From positions 13,384,069-13,448,068 of the forward strand of contig NC_134891.1 in the NCBI RefSeq assembly GCF_041734735.1: a DNA stretch of 64,000 nt. Direction: 5' to 3'. This DNA is from Babylonia areolata. Lineage: Eukaryota; Mollusca; Gastropoda; Neogastropoda; Buccinidae. This document shows, one piece after another, positions 56,868 through 64,000 of this stretch; within the stretch, counting starts at the first letter, position 1; each line of letters starts with the position of its first letter. The notes below the pieces were generated by a model. It made no database searches, was not told the DNA's origin, and saw nothing but the letters and a program-made list of their open reading frames with translations. The position numbers and the translations under genes are program-made.

Positions 56868-58239
56868 GCAATGACCAGACACAGACCCATCGCCGCAAGT
56901 CCGGCAGCAGGCCATCATGTCCTCGGCAGACAGGTGGGCGTTCTTGGCTCCATTGGAAGCGATGCAGATGCGGTCTGACATGGCCTCCACAGCACCGAAA
57001 GCCTGCAAGAACGGCAGTGTTACAGCAGTTAGTATAACAACACAACAAAACACAACACAACACAGCACACAGAGCAACATGACACAACACAAAGCAACAC
57101 AACAACACACCACACAACACAGCAACACAACACAACACAGAGCAACACAGCACAACACAGAGCAACACAACACAGAGCAACATAACACAACACAACAACA
57201 CAGAGCAACATAACACAACACAACAACACAGAGCAACACAACACAACCCAACACAGAGCAACACAACACAACACAGAGCAACACAACACAGAGCAACACA
57301 ATACAACACAACACAGAGCAACACAACACAACAGAGCAACACAACACAACATAACACAGCAACACAACACAACACAACAACACAGAGCAGCACAACACAG
57401 AGCAACACAACACAACACATAGCAACACAACACAGAGCAACAAAACACAACACAGAGCAACACAACACAGAGCAACACAACACAGAGCAACACAACACAG
57501 AGCAACACAACACAACACAGAGCAACACAACCCAACACAGAGCAACACAACACAGAGCAACACAACACAGAGCAACACAACACAACACAGAGCAACACAA
57601 CCCAACACAGAGCAACACAACACAGAGGAACACAACACAACACAGAGGAACACAACACAACACAGAGCAACACAACACAACACAGAGCAACACAACACAG
57701 AGCAACACAACACAACACAGAGCAACACAACACAACACAACTCAGAGCAGCACAACACAGAGCAACACAACACAACACAGAGTAACACAACACAACACAG
57801 AGCAACACAACACAACACAACTCAGAGCAGCACAACACAGAGCAACACAACACAGAGCAACACAACACAACACAACACAGAGCAACACAACACAACACAG
57901 AGCAACACAACATAACACAGAGCAACAAAACACAACACAGAGCAACACAACACAACACAACTCAGAGCAGCACAACACAGAGCAACACAACACAACATAA
58001 CACAGAGCAACAAAACACAACACAGAGCAACACAACACCACACAACACAGAGCAACAAAACACAACACAGAGCAACACAACACAACACAACACAGAGCAA
58101 CACAACACAACATAACACAGAGCAACAAAACACAACACAGAGCAGCAAAACACAACACAACACAAAGCAACAACACAAAGACACACAGAGCAGCACAAAG
58201 TAACACAGCTCAACACGAGGATTGGCAAAGCAATACAAT

Positions 58240-58295
<56 letters not shown>

Positions 58296-58308
58296 GCACA
58301 CATAAATG

Positions 58309-58363
<55 letters not shown>

Positions 58364-61300
58364 CCGTATGTGTGCAACGTCCAAGTTCATTATTCCTAAT
58401 GACGAATGGAGATACAGCTTGTTAGTGGTGGTGGTGTGTGTCCATCGAGATCGATGATAACCATCGTTGTCATCCAGCTGGGGGATGGGGGGATGCTCAT
58501 GAGTCTGTCTGTGAATGCGCAGATGGCTGAATAGTCCAATCTGCGCACGAAATGTTCGCTGACAGTTGGGGCAGACAAAGATAGGCATATCATTGTCAGG
58601 GAGCTTGTTTGCCCATGACTTTCTGGCCTGCCTCTTCTGAACAGCTGCAGCAGTCCTGTTGGCCTCGCACAACTTGGCGCCTTTGTGCACAGCAGCGCGC
58701 CATCTGTCACGGTCCATTGCAGATTCCTCCCAGGAGTCAGGGTTGATGTCAAACGCTTTCAGAGAGACTTTCAGAGTATCTCTGAAGCGCTTCTTCTGGC
58801 CTCCGTGTGATCTCTTCCCTTGTTGCAGCTCGCCATAGAAGAGCCTTTTGGGCAGCCGATGGTCTGGCATGTGCGCCACGTGTCCAGCCCAGCGAAGCTG
58901 GGACTGCATCAGGATGGTGAATATGCTGGGAAGGGTGGCTTTTGCGAGCACCTCTGTGTCTGGGGCCCTGTCTTGCCACTTGATGTTCAGTAGCTTCCTG
59001 AGGCATGTTGTGTGGAAGTGGTTCAGCTTCACTGTCCAAGTTTCGCAGGCGTACAGTAGTGTGGGGAGAACTTTAGCTTGGTCTCAAGACTAGTGCATAG
59101 AGTCTGCCAAAGGTTGCGCTTGCTCTTGCAATCCTGACGTTCACTTCATCGTCGATGGTCGCATTTCGTGACAGTGTGCTGCCAAGGTATGTGAACCGCT
59201 CCACCGCACTGAGTCTCTGACCGTTGACTGTGATGTTGGGCTCAACGTAGGGTTTCCCTGGGGCTGGCTGATGGAGAACTTCAGTTTTCTTCATGCTGAT
59301 GGTAAGGCCGAAGTTCCTGCTGGCTGTGGCAAACTTGTCAACGCTGAGTTGCATGTCAGCTTCAGATCCAGCGTTGAGGGCACAATCATCAGCAAACAAA
59401 AAGTCTCTGATGATGTCTGTCATGACCTTGGTTTTTGCTTGAAGCCTTCTGAGGTTAAACAGCTTTGCATATGATCGGTACTTTAGGCTGATTCCAACAT
59501 CGCCATCTCTGAAGGCATCAGTAAGCATTGCAGAGAACATGAGGCTGAACGGTGTTGGAGCCAGGACGCAGCCTTGCTTGACACCATTTGTGACTGGAAA
59601 AGGAGCAGATGTTTCGCCATTGTCCTGGACTCGAGCCTGCATGCCTTCATGGAACTGGCTGACCAAGGAAATAAATTTTCGAGGGCATCCGTACTTGGCC
59701 ATGATCTTCCACAGACCCTCTCTACTCACGGTGTCGAAGGCCTTGGTGAGGTCGACATAGGTGGAGAACAGATCAGCATTTTGCTCCTGACATTTCTCTT
59801 GCAGCTGCCTTGCAGCAAACACCATGTCGATGGTTCCGCGTTCTTTCCGGAATCCACATTGGCTCTCAGGCAAATGACCTTGGTCAAGGTGTGCTGTGAG
59901 ACGGTTTAGTAGGATCCTGGCAAGTATCTTGCCTGTGATGGAGAGCAAGGAAATGCCCCGATGGTTGTCACAGGCTTGCCGGTTCCCCTTTCGCTTACGC
60001 AGGTGAATGATAGAGGCATCTTTGAAATCCTGGGGGAGCGTCTCTTCTTTCCACATGAGTGAGTACAGCTGATGGAGCTTCTCAGTCAGCACAGTGCCTC
60101 CATCCTTGTAGACCTCTGCTGGTATGGAGTCTGAGCCAGGTGCTTTGCCACTGGATAGCAGACGGATTGCTTTCTGGGTCTCAAGAAGTGTTGGCAGATC
60201 GTCCAGTGCTTCGTTGATGGGGACTTGTGGGAGACGGTCTATGGCTTCATCATTTATGGAGGAAGGGCGATTTAAGACCTTGTTGAAGTGCTCAGCCCAG
60301 CGTTCGAGAATTTTATCCTTCTCGGTGATCAAGGTATTCCCATCTGCACTGAGGAGGGGGGATGATCCTGAGGATGTGGGGCCGTAGACTTCTTTTAAGG
60401 CATCATAGAACCTCTTCATATCGTGCCTATCAGCATATCCCTGGATCTCATCAGTTTTGTCACTCAGCCACTTATCCTGCATATGACGTAACGTTTGCTG
60501 AACAGTCCTGCGGATGGCATTGTACGCATCCTTTTTTGATGCGGACTTTGGGTTGCTCAGGTAGGCTTGATGCAGACGGCGTTTCTCATCCAGAAGCTGC
60601 TTGATTTCATCACAGCTTTCATCAAACCAGTCTTTGTGCATCTGGTCATGGGTCCCAGGGTCTCTGAAGCTGTACTATAGATCAGCTCGCGCAGGGTCCT
60701 CCTGTCAGACTCCACATTCTGGTTGTCCAGAGAGGCGGATTCCAGACGATCTTCCAGCAGCACCACAAAGGTCTGTTTGATGGTGATGTTTTTCAGCTTA
60801 GCGATGTTGAGCAGTTTTGGAGCCTTCTGGCCTTGGGGGCGTCTCTTGGGCTGGATTCGAATATTCAGCTTCGAGACTACAAGGCGATGGTCTGTCCAAC
60901 ATTCGGCACCACACATGGTCTTTGTCACACGTACATCTTGCCTATCCCTTTTCCTGACGATGACGTTATCGATGAGATGCCAATGCTTTGAGCGAGGGTG
61001 CATCCATGTCGTCCTGTTACGGGTAGGGAGGCAGAAAACTGTGTTGGTTATCAGCAGTTTGTGCTCTGCACAGGTCTGAAGCAAAAGCAATCCATTTGGG
61101 TTGCAGTGGCCCACACCGTGCTTTCCAATCACTCCATCCCAGGAGATGTAGTCAGAGCCAACTCTAGCATTGAAGTCCCCAAGAATGATGAGCTTGTCTG
61201 CTTTCTGGATAGCAGCAATGACAGAGTGAAGGTCCTCGTAGAACTTCGCCTTCACTTCGTCTGGGTTGGTCATGGCTGGGGCGTAGGCACTGACAATGGT

Positions 61301-62523
61301 GAGGTGCTTCTGGCCAGATACCAGCGGGAGTTTCATGGTCATAAGCCTATCGTTGACTCTCTTTGGGATTCCGGCTAGCTTGCTGACAAGTGCTGTTTTT
61401 ACTGCAAAACCAACGCCAGCCTCGCGTCACTCTTCGCTTCCTCGTCCACTCCAGAAGGTGTAACCAGATCCCCGTTCATAGAGCTCGCCTTCGCCTGCAA
61501 GCCGAGTCTCACTCAAGGCTGCGATGTCGATGTTGTATCTGGCGAGTTCGGATGCAACAAGTGCCGTTCTCCTTTGGGGTCTGTCCGCGTCATCTCTGTC
61601 CAGGAGAGTCAGTATGTTCCAAGCACCAATGGTGAGAGGAACGATCCTTGTTTTTTTCTTTTCTTTCTCTTTGTTTCGACCGCTGATGTAGGGTCCCCGC
61701 CAGCCGCGGTATGCTGGCCAGGGTGATATGGAGCAGGCAATTTTTAGGGCACCTTTTCTAGCCCCTTCCTCATGCCAGGGAGGTGAGCAGTGCATTCCTA
61801 AAGAGGGCTGCTCAGACGCTCAGACGGCTGCCGAGCTCCATCGCTGCTCCTGTCAATGAAGAACGACCCTATGGCCTGAGCCGCCTGCGTGCAGGTCTGC
61901 GGCTGCGACTGCCAGTGTACCCACACCTGTCGTTTCGTCGCTCGCCTGTCGCCACAGGACTTGGGGGTGATGAAAGGATGAATGATGAAAGGTCATTAAG
62001 GATGACTGATGACTTGCGCGATGAGTTTGTTTAAAGTGAAGAGGAGTTGCGCAACGTCGACCTCGTTCTCTCGTCCGGGTCCACCGATTTCCAGTGGCAA
62101 GACTAAGTCGAGACGACTGGAGGATGAGCACGGATGCAGTGGATGACCAAGATATCCTTTCGGTGTCTCATCTTGCTCTCTGCACTCCACAGTGCGTTGC
62201 TGTAACCGCGTTCCTCTCCGTTGAACCGATAGGTTTCTTCCGCAGATTCTGCCGGATCCAGACTTCGCATGCATGGGTAGACACACCCCGGGGGCCAACT
62301 GCGTGTGGCATGCACAAAGCACGGTGGAGCTTAATGGCCGTCGGTGGCTCTCCTGAGCCGACGCCCTTTTATGGATCTCGTTTTTAATTCCATGAGCGTG
62401 TCTAGCCACCCGCCTCACCAGTCCCGGAAGGGAGCGGTGGGAGTGCCGGTTTAGTCGCCGGCAACCCGACCCTGAACAGGTTGTACTAGATTACAGGTTA
62501 CCAGTAGCAGATCTAATGACCTG

Positions 62524-62562
<39 letters not shown>

Positions 62563-62590
62563 GCACACATAAATGCACGCACGCACACAC

Positions 62591-62664
<74 letters not shown>

Positions 62665-64000
62665 GTATGTTTGTGTGCAACGTCCAAGTTCATTATTCCT
62701 AATGACGAATGGAGATACAGCTTGTTAGTAACCAGGGACGAAAACAAAATAGGGAAGTACAACTGTAAGGCACAAGAACTGAAACAGGGAATTCTTTGGA
62801 ATCACATCGTGTCTGCAGAACCTTTAGGGTCCTCATGACAGTTTTTAAAGTCGGAGTCACACATCCCCCTGCACCACCCCTCTCACCCCACACACACACT
62901 AACCCATCCCTCTCCCCTCCCCGTCCCTCTACCCCTCCCATCCCTCTCCTCTCCCCATCCCTCTCTCCTCCCGTCCCTCTCCCCATCCCATCCCTCTCCC
63001 CTCCCATCCCTCTCCCCTCCCGTCCCTCTCCCCATCCCATCCCTCTCCCCTCCCATCCCTCTCCCCTCCCGTCCCTCTCCCCATCCCATCCCTCTCCCCC
63101 TCCCATCCCTCTCCCCTCTCCATCCCTCTCCCCTCCCCATCCCTCTCCCTTCCCAATCACTCTCTCCTCCCATCCCTCTCCATCCCTCTCCCCATCCCAT
63201 CCCTCTCCCCTCTCCTCCCATCCCTCCCCATCCCTCTCCCCTCCCCATCCCTCTCCCCTCCCCATCCCTCTCTCCTCCCATCCCTCTCCAATCCCTCCCC
63301 ATCCCTCTCCCCCCCATCCCTCTTCCCTCCGCATCCCTCTCTCCTCCCATCCCTCTCTCCTCCCATCCCTCTCCCCTCCCCATCCCTCTCCCCTCCCCAT
63401 CCCTCTCTCCTCCCATCACTCTCCATCCCTCTACCCCTCCCCATCCCTCTCTCCTCCCATCCCTCTCTCCTCCCATCCCTCTCCATCCCTCTACCCCTCT
63501 CCATCCCTCTACCCTCCCCATCCCTCTCCCCATCCCATCCCTCTCCCCATCTCATCTTTCTCCCCTCCCCATCCCTCTCCCCTCCCCATCCTTCTACCCC
63601 TCCCATCCCTCTCCCTTCCCCATCCCTCTCTCCATCCCATCCCTCTCCCCATCCCATCCTTCTCCCCTCCCCATCTCTCTACCCCTCCCTATCCCTCTAT
63701 CCTCCCATCCCTCTCCCCTCTCCATCCCTCTCCCCTCCCCATCCCTCTCTCCTCCCATCCCTCTCTCCTCCCATCCCTCTCCATCCTTCTACCCTCCCCA
63801 TTCCCTCTCCCCTCCCATCCCACCCCATCCCCACCCCTCTCCCCATCCCCATCCCTAAGACAGGTACGTACCCAGCAGGAGCCACAGTTGCCCTGGTCGC
63901 GCACTTCTTTCAGGGTGGGACAGTTGGTCCACTTGTCACGGGCGTCAAAGCTGTCGGGCAGGTCGGTGGCACCTAGAAACTCTTTCACTGGCAGAGTGGC
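46349..64000 (-). CDS. CTSB: Cathepsin B-like cysteine peptidase (partial gene, seven exons)
   Basis: Minus-strand exons in order: 64,000 (window edge)-63,872, 57,002-56,887, 56,184-56,100, 55,109-54,965, 54,367-54,254, 46,855-46,727 and 46,425-46,349. All junctions are GT-AG and phases agree, giving 265 residues and a TAA. The product is a papain-family lysosomal or digestive peptidase. Visible are the end of the propeptide, the mature start [11 protein letters not shown], catalytic Cys in QGNCGSCW, His in [11 protein letters not shown] and Asn in VANSWN. The occluding loop with its histidine pair (ACDHHVVG) gives cathepsin B its dipeptidyl-carboxypeptidase activity. The signal peptide and most of the propeptide lie right of the window. 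Introns are 6,869, 702, 990, 597, 7,398 and 301 bp. There are no disabling changes. Gastropods often have several such genes, so orthology to vertebrate CTSB is by family only. Confidence 0.93.
46426..46726 (-). other. Cathepsin B-like intron, 301 bp
   Basis: Contains a CA run at 46,643-46,687 (plus strand), just inside the donor. No element was recognised. Confidence 0.8.
46727..46855 (-). CDS. CTSB: Cathepsin B-like exon with catalytic His and Asn
   Basis: The acceptor is CTTGCAG|GTGTTT and the donor GCCG|GTATGT. It reads [20 protein letters not shown] then [20 protein letters not shown] and GDA. It holds His of GGHAVK and Asn of ANSWN, completing the catalytic triad begun at 63,872. Confidence 0.95.
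46856..47035 (-). other. Cathepsin B-like intron segment before the LINE fragment
   Basis: C-rich stretch (46,915-46,985, plus strand) without gene or element. Confidence 0.5.
47036..47310 (-). mobile_element. LINE ORF2 C-terminal end and (GGAAT)n tail
   Basis: The minus-strand reading shows [27 protein letters not shown] and [18 protein letters not shown]. It stops and ends in repeated TGGAA units (plus 47,037-47,056). This is the widespread end found in RTE-like and related LINEs. Probably the same family as 30,890-31,170. Confidence 0.6.
47311..47650. other. Intron segment, nothing recognised
   Basis: No motif or repeat beyond short GT words near 47,600-47,640. Confidence 0.45.
47651..48176 (+). 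repeat. Four-unit composite minisatellite
   Basis: Units start at 47,651, 47,767, 47,919 and 48,069. Each has TTGCAGGAATGTGTTTTCTA, a GTCATGGGTGGGTGG block, GGTTTCCAATATTCAATTGC and GAGTGTATTCGGGCACGT, then a CT and/or GT run of variable length. The units are well conserved apart from the microsatellite part. All four frames read as Cys/Val/Ser repeats, with no gene. Confidence 0.85.
48195..48270 (+). mobile_element. CR1/L2-type 3' tail or SINE end
   Basis: GAAAAGTGCTTTGAGTAGC, then AAAAACGCGCGATATAAATG and TCTATTATA. The AGCGC-TATATAA signature matches the 3' ends at 37,165-37,219 and 41,148-41,190. No coding part remains. Confidence 0.5.
48271..49136. other. Intron segment, nothing recognised
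   Basis: Plain sequence of mixed composition. The plus-strand readings at 48,518-48,894 carry no known motif. Confidence 0.45.
49137..49250 (+). repeat. CACGTGACTATGCATCTCTG minisatellite, left part
   Basis: Units of CACGTGACTATGCATCTCTG with (TCTG)n and (TC)n. The array continues after the LINE at 54,053-54,190, so the LINE split it. Confidence 0.8.
49592..49738 (+). CDS. 2A-like (StopGo) motif and linker in LINE leader ORF
   Basis: In frame, [10 protein letters not shown] is followed by [20 protein letters not shown] and a short tail to a TGA. It fits the D-(V/I)-E-x-N-P-G-P consensus at which ribosomes skip a peptide bond; skipping would occur between Gly and the last Pro (about 49,615/49,616). 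Upstream, in another frame, is a basic-hydrophobic leader ([15 protein letters not shown], 49,511-49,555). A run of 28 T (49,558-49,585) separates the two frames. The leader-plus-2A pairing is known in several animal LINEs. The TGA overlaps the ORF1 ATG (TGATG, 49,739-49,743). Confidence 0.75.
49741..50394 (+). CDS. LINE ORF1: L1-type coiled-coil RNA-binding protein
   Basis: An intact 217-residue reading. Residues about 10-80 form a heptad-rich coiled coil ([20 protein letters not shown]). Then comes the RRM-like part [20 protein letters not shown], and [20 protein letters not shown] with the basic C-terminal domain to [12 protein letters not shown]. This is the layout of L1 ORF1p (Transposase_22), a trimeric nucleic-acid chaperone of the element RNP. 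The start was chosen at the ATG overlapping the upstream stop. Confidence 0.85.
   Translation: MDVMTMLHSMKSDMNCKFVDMEQGIREIGEQNATLQQGVKDLVVEVGVLRQENQNLLKKNSELITRVHELEKKTDDLEGRSKRNNLIFYGISRDQNETNEQCESKVHDLITDQLEIGKDIEFDRVHRLSAKPDSPIIARCFYKDKVLVLKAKKKLKGSNVFIGEDFSNRGREIRRRLSPFLKNARENGKKAVMIFDHLVIDGKKFFLEDFESSSVMS
50567..51544 (+). pseudogene. LINE ORF2, endonuclease domain
   Basis: One frame broken only by TGA at 50,909-50,911. Motifs are [13 protein letters not shown] (Asn), CLTETFME (Glu), [11 protein letters not shown] (Asp, Asn), SVTDYFIFS and [14 protein letters not shown] (Asp, His). All apurinic-endonuclease motifs are present. A frameshift follows near 51,540. Confidence 0.85.
51545..53081 (+). 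pseudogene. LINE ORF2, linker and reverse transcriptase
   Basis: The first frame (51,574-52,047) holds [20 protein letters not shown] and a basic linker. The second (52,050-53,081) holds [75 protein letters not shown] and [12 protein letters not shown], then [14 protein letters not shown]. The catalytic motif is LADD, not the usual Y/FADD. Confidence 0.85.
53023..53946 (+). pseudogene. LINE ORF2, C-terminal domain
   Basis: About 290 codons: [50 protein letters not shown] and the zinc motif [20 protein letters not shown]. It ends at TAG 53,944-53,946. Its organisation is like the LINEs at 32,157 and 45,274, but the sequence differs. Confidence 0.85.
54053..54190 (+). repeat. CACGTGACTATGCATCTCTG minisatellite, right part
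   Basis: Continuation of the array at 49,137-49,250: three units with (TCTG)n and (TC)n runs. Confidence 0.8.
54198..54247 (+). repeat. GT tract immediately downstream of a cathepsin exon donor
   Basis: (GT)n on the plus strand, so (CA)n in the pre-mRNA, starting 6 bases after the exon at 54,254-54,367. It forms an inverted pair with 54,371-54,456. Confidence 0.9.
54254..54367 (-). CDS. CTSB: Cathepsin B-like exon ([13 protein letters not shown])
   Basis: The acceptor is GTGTCAG|GCCAGC, preceded by (GT)n in place of a C/T tract, and the donor is GTCAG|GTCAGT. It reads [20 protein letters not shown] then [17 protein letters not shown]. It corresponds to the GPVEGAFSVYSDFLLYKSG block of cathepsin B. 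CA/GT repeats flank both splice sites. Confidence 0.93.
54371..54456 (+). repeat. CA/CG tract immediately upstream of a cathepsin exon acceptor
   Basis: (CA)n with (CACG)n interruptions on the plus strand, so (GU)n in the pre-mRNA, ending 3 bases before the exon. Confidence 0.9.
54457..54964 (-). other. Cathepsin B-like intron segment
   Basis: Rest of the 597-bp intron. It has a (CAGA)n run at 54,845-54,880 and a purine-rich patch at 54,605-54,670. No gene or element was recognised. Confidence 0.6.
54965..55109 (-). CDS. CTSB: Cathepsin B-like exon with occluding loop
   Basis: The acceptor is GGTGCAG|GGGTGC and the donor TATG|GTACAG. It reads [20 protein letters not shown], then [19 protein letters not shown] and FKEDKHYG. 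The HH pair and surrounding cysteines match the cathepsin B occluding loop. Confidence 0.95.
55110..56099 (-). other. Cathepsin B-like intron with CA/GT repeats
   Basis: CA/CG tract at 55,288-55,372, short GT/CG words at 55,833-55,860 and a GT tract at 55,974-56,030. A perfect palindrome GGAATCTATAGATTCC lies at 55,651-55,666. No gene was recognised. Confidence 0.7.
56100..56184 (-). CDS. CTSB: Cathepsin B-like exon ([10 protein letters not shown])
   Basis: The acceptor is GTGTCAG|GTGTGA and the donor AAACAG|GTCTGT. It reads [20 protein letters not shown] then GGQYNSKQ, the CNGGYPAEAW block of cathepsin B that lines the active-site cleft. Confidence 0.95.
56409..56702 (+). CDS. Unrecognised 97-residue ORF, antisense in a cathepsin intron
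   Basis: From ATG to [23 protein letters not shown], then [40 protein letters not shown] and [20 protein letters not shown]. The composition is protein-like, without repeats, and has no signal peptide or membrane segment. I recognise no family. It lies between exons 56,100 and 56,887 on the opposite strand. It could be a small gene, an exon of another gene, or a piece of a mobile element. No promoter or splice context is evident. Confidence 0.35.
   Translation: MNDVAALIDTLSDILDVKNERVGVRSPLCEISNIYSLQHTLEMYLGDKEERIVHVIIKTDRVANETISAVKLCPELNNRHSFEYQTTFVCASGPAAF
56817..56866 (+). repeat. CA microsatellite near a cathepsin exon
   Basis: (AC)n ending 20 bases before the exon at 56,887-57,002, so GU repeats lie just downstream of its donor in the pre-mRNA. 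Confidence 0.9.
56887..57002 (-). CDS. CTSB: Cathepsin B-like exon ([11 protein letters not shown])
   Basis: The acceptor is TCTTGCAG|GCTTTC and the donor GATGG|GTCTGT. It reads [20 protein letters not shown] then [18 protein letters not shown]. It continues directly from the catalytic Cys exon (CGSCW|AFGA), as in all cathepsin B proteins. Confidence 0.95.
57035..58210. repeat. AACACAACACAGAGC minisatellite, about 1.2 kb
   Basis: Units of 10-20 bases built from ACACA and CAGAGCA, repeated over the whole block with frequent one-word variants. The long Cys/Val/Leu readings on the minus strand derive only from this repeat. Confidence 0.95.
58241..58426 (+). repeat. Left copy of the long direct repeat flanking the RTE-like LINE
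   Basis: (CT)n, CATGCACACATAAATGCACG, (CA)n and the unique 56-base core GTGCAACGTCCAAGTTCATT...GCTTGTTAGT. The right copy is at 62,526-62,729. Confidence 0.85.
58430..59032 (-). pseudogene. RTE-like LINE ORF, C-terminal part with C2H2-like finger
   Basis: [39 protein letters not shown] and [15 protein letters not shown] are followed by the finger [21 protein letters not shown]. This C-terminal finger is typical of the family in molluscs and flatworms. Confidence 0.85.
59073..60641 (-). pseudogene. RTE-like LINE ORF, reverse transcriptase
   Basis: Open for 522 codons. Motifs are [113 protein letters not shown] and the catalytic [14 protein letters not shown]. The domain looks intact in this stretch. 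Confidence 0.9.
60642..61795 (-). pseudogene. RTE-like LINE ORF, endonuclease
   Basis: Motifs are [17 protein letters not shown] (Asn), [15 protein letters not shown] (Glu), [15 protein letters not shown] (Asp, Asn), [16 protein letters not shown] and [14 protein letters not shown] (Asp, His). A single TGA at 61,429-61,427, where CGA would fit, interrupts one frame. The frame shifts near 60,645. Confidence 0.88.
62526..62729 (+). repeat. Right copy of the long direct repeat flanking the RTE-like LINE
   Basis: Matches 58,241-58,426 base for base in the unique parts and differs in CA/CT run lengths. Confidence 0.85.
62876..63850. repeat. CCCATCCCTCTCCCCT minisatellite beside a cathepsin exon
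   Basis: About 1 kb of pyrimidine-only units such as CCCATCCCTCTCCCCTCC. The minus strand, which is the sense strand of the cathepsin gene, is (GGGAGAGGGAUGGG)n, starting 15-25 bases after the donor of the exon at 63,872. Long Gly/Glu/Arg readings here are artefacts. Confidence 0.95.
63872..64000 (-). CDS. CTSB: Cathepsin B-like exon with catalytic Cys (continues past window)
   Basis: The donor is TGCTGG|GTACGT. It reads [12 protein letters not shown], the end of the propeptide, then [20 protein letters not shown] and [10 protein letters not shown]. The second Cys of NCGSCW is the nucleophile. The exon runs off the window edge in phase 0. Confidence 0.95.

Larger units (their letters stand above)
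58427..62525 (-). mobile_element. RTE-like LINE, full length, flanked by long direct repeats
   Basis: A 4.1-kb minus-strand element: 5' UTR (62,525-61,800), one long ORF with endonuclease, reverse transcriptase and a C-terminal zinc finger (61,795-58,430), and almost no 3' UTR. It is flanked by a direct repeat of about 190-200 bp that reads as the target-site duplication. The ORF is broken by a TGA (61,429-61,427), a shift near 60,645 and a small deletion with a shift near 59,060. A second copy of the family is at 15,534-17,052. Clade assignment (RTE or a close relative) is by appearance. Confidence 0.85.

Noticed and set aside
56803-58361. Very long minus-strand readings rich in Cys, Val and Leu
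   Set aside because: They come only from the ACACA/CAGAGCA minisatellite and CA/CT runs. They are open because the repeat lacks stops, and they have no domain structure.
62699-63988. Long Gly/Glu/Arg/Met readings on the minus strand
   Set aside because: Products of the CCCATCCCTCTCC minisatellite. Only the last 43 codons at the right edge are real, as the cathepsin exon.

Overview
The window is invertebrate nuclear DNA, most likely from a marine mollusc and probably a caenogastropod snail. The reasons are two intron-rich animal housekeeping genes, very dense LINE, SINE and DIRS-type insertions, long CA/CT microsatellites, and two SINEs that I recognise from memory (no search was run) as types common in marine snails.

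Left part (2,255-25,754, + strand): the last six coding exons of PSMD14 (Rpn11/POH1), the deubiquitinating subunit of the 26S proteasome lid. They join in phase into 206 codons, matching residues 105-310 of a 310-residue protein and including the zinc ligands of the JAMM motif. Two large introns (8.8 kb and 12.8 kb) hold a split DIRS relic, three copies of one I-superfamily LINE (A, B, C), an RTE-like LINE fragment, an L1-like LINE tail, a BED-finger remnant and an unrecognised ORF. The 3' UTR region carries a perfect 236-bp tandem duplication.

Middle (27.6-46 kb): a graveyard of elements between the two genes. It contains a DIRS relic broken by a SINE, a SINE/LINE/SINE cluster, several LINE 3' halves, and a Rex1-like LINE split by a CR1/L2-like LINE. 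There is also an inverted-repeat unit, a pogo/Tigger-like end and a degenerate long LINE.

Right part (46,349 to the window edge, - strand): seven coding exons of a cathepsin B-like cysteine peptidase (265 residues seen, with catalytic Cys, His and Asn and the two occluding-loop histidines). Its introns hold an almost full-length LINE with a 2A-like ribosome-skipping motif and an L1-type ORF1, a full-length RTE-like LINE flanked by a direct repeat of about 190 bp, and three large minisatellites.

The two genes converge on a shared intergenic block (about 26.7-45.9 kb). No operon, CRISPR array, phage or bacterial feature is present. The points most worth a second look are the 2A-bearing LINE, the covarying 5'-UTR hairpins of the I-type LINE, the GT/CA inverted repeat enclosing one cathepsin exon, the long duplication around the RTE-like LINE, and two unassigned ORFs.
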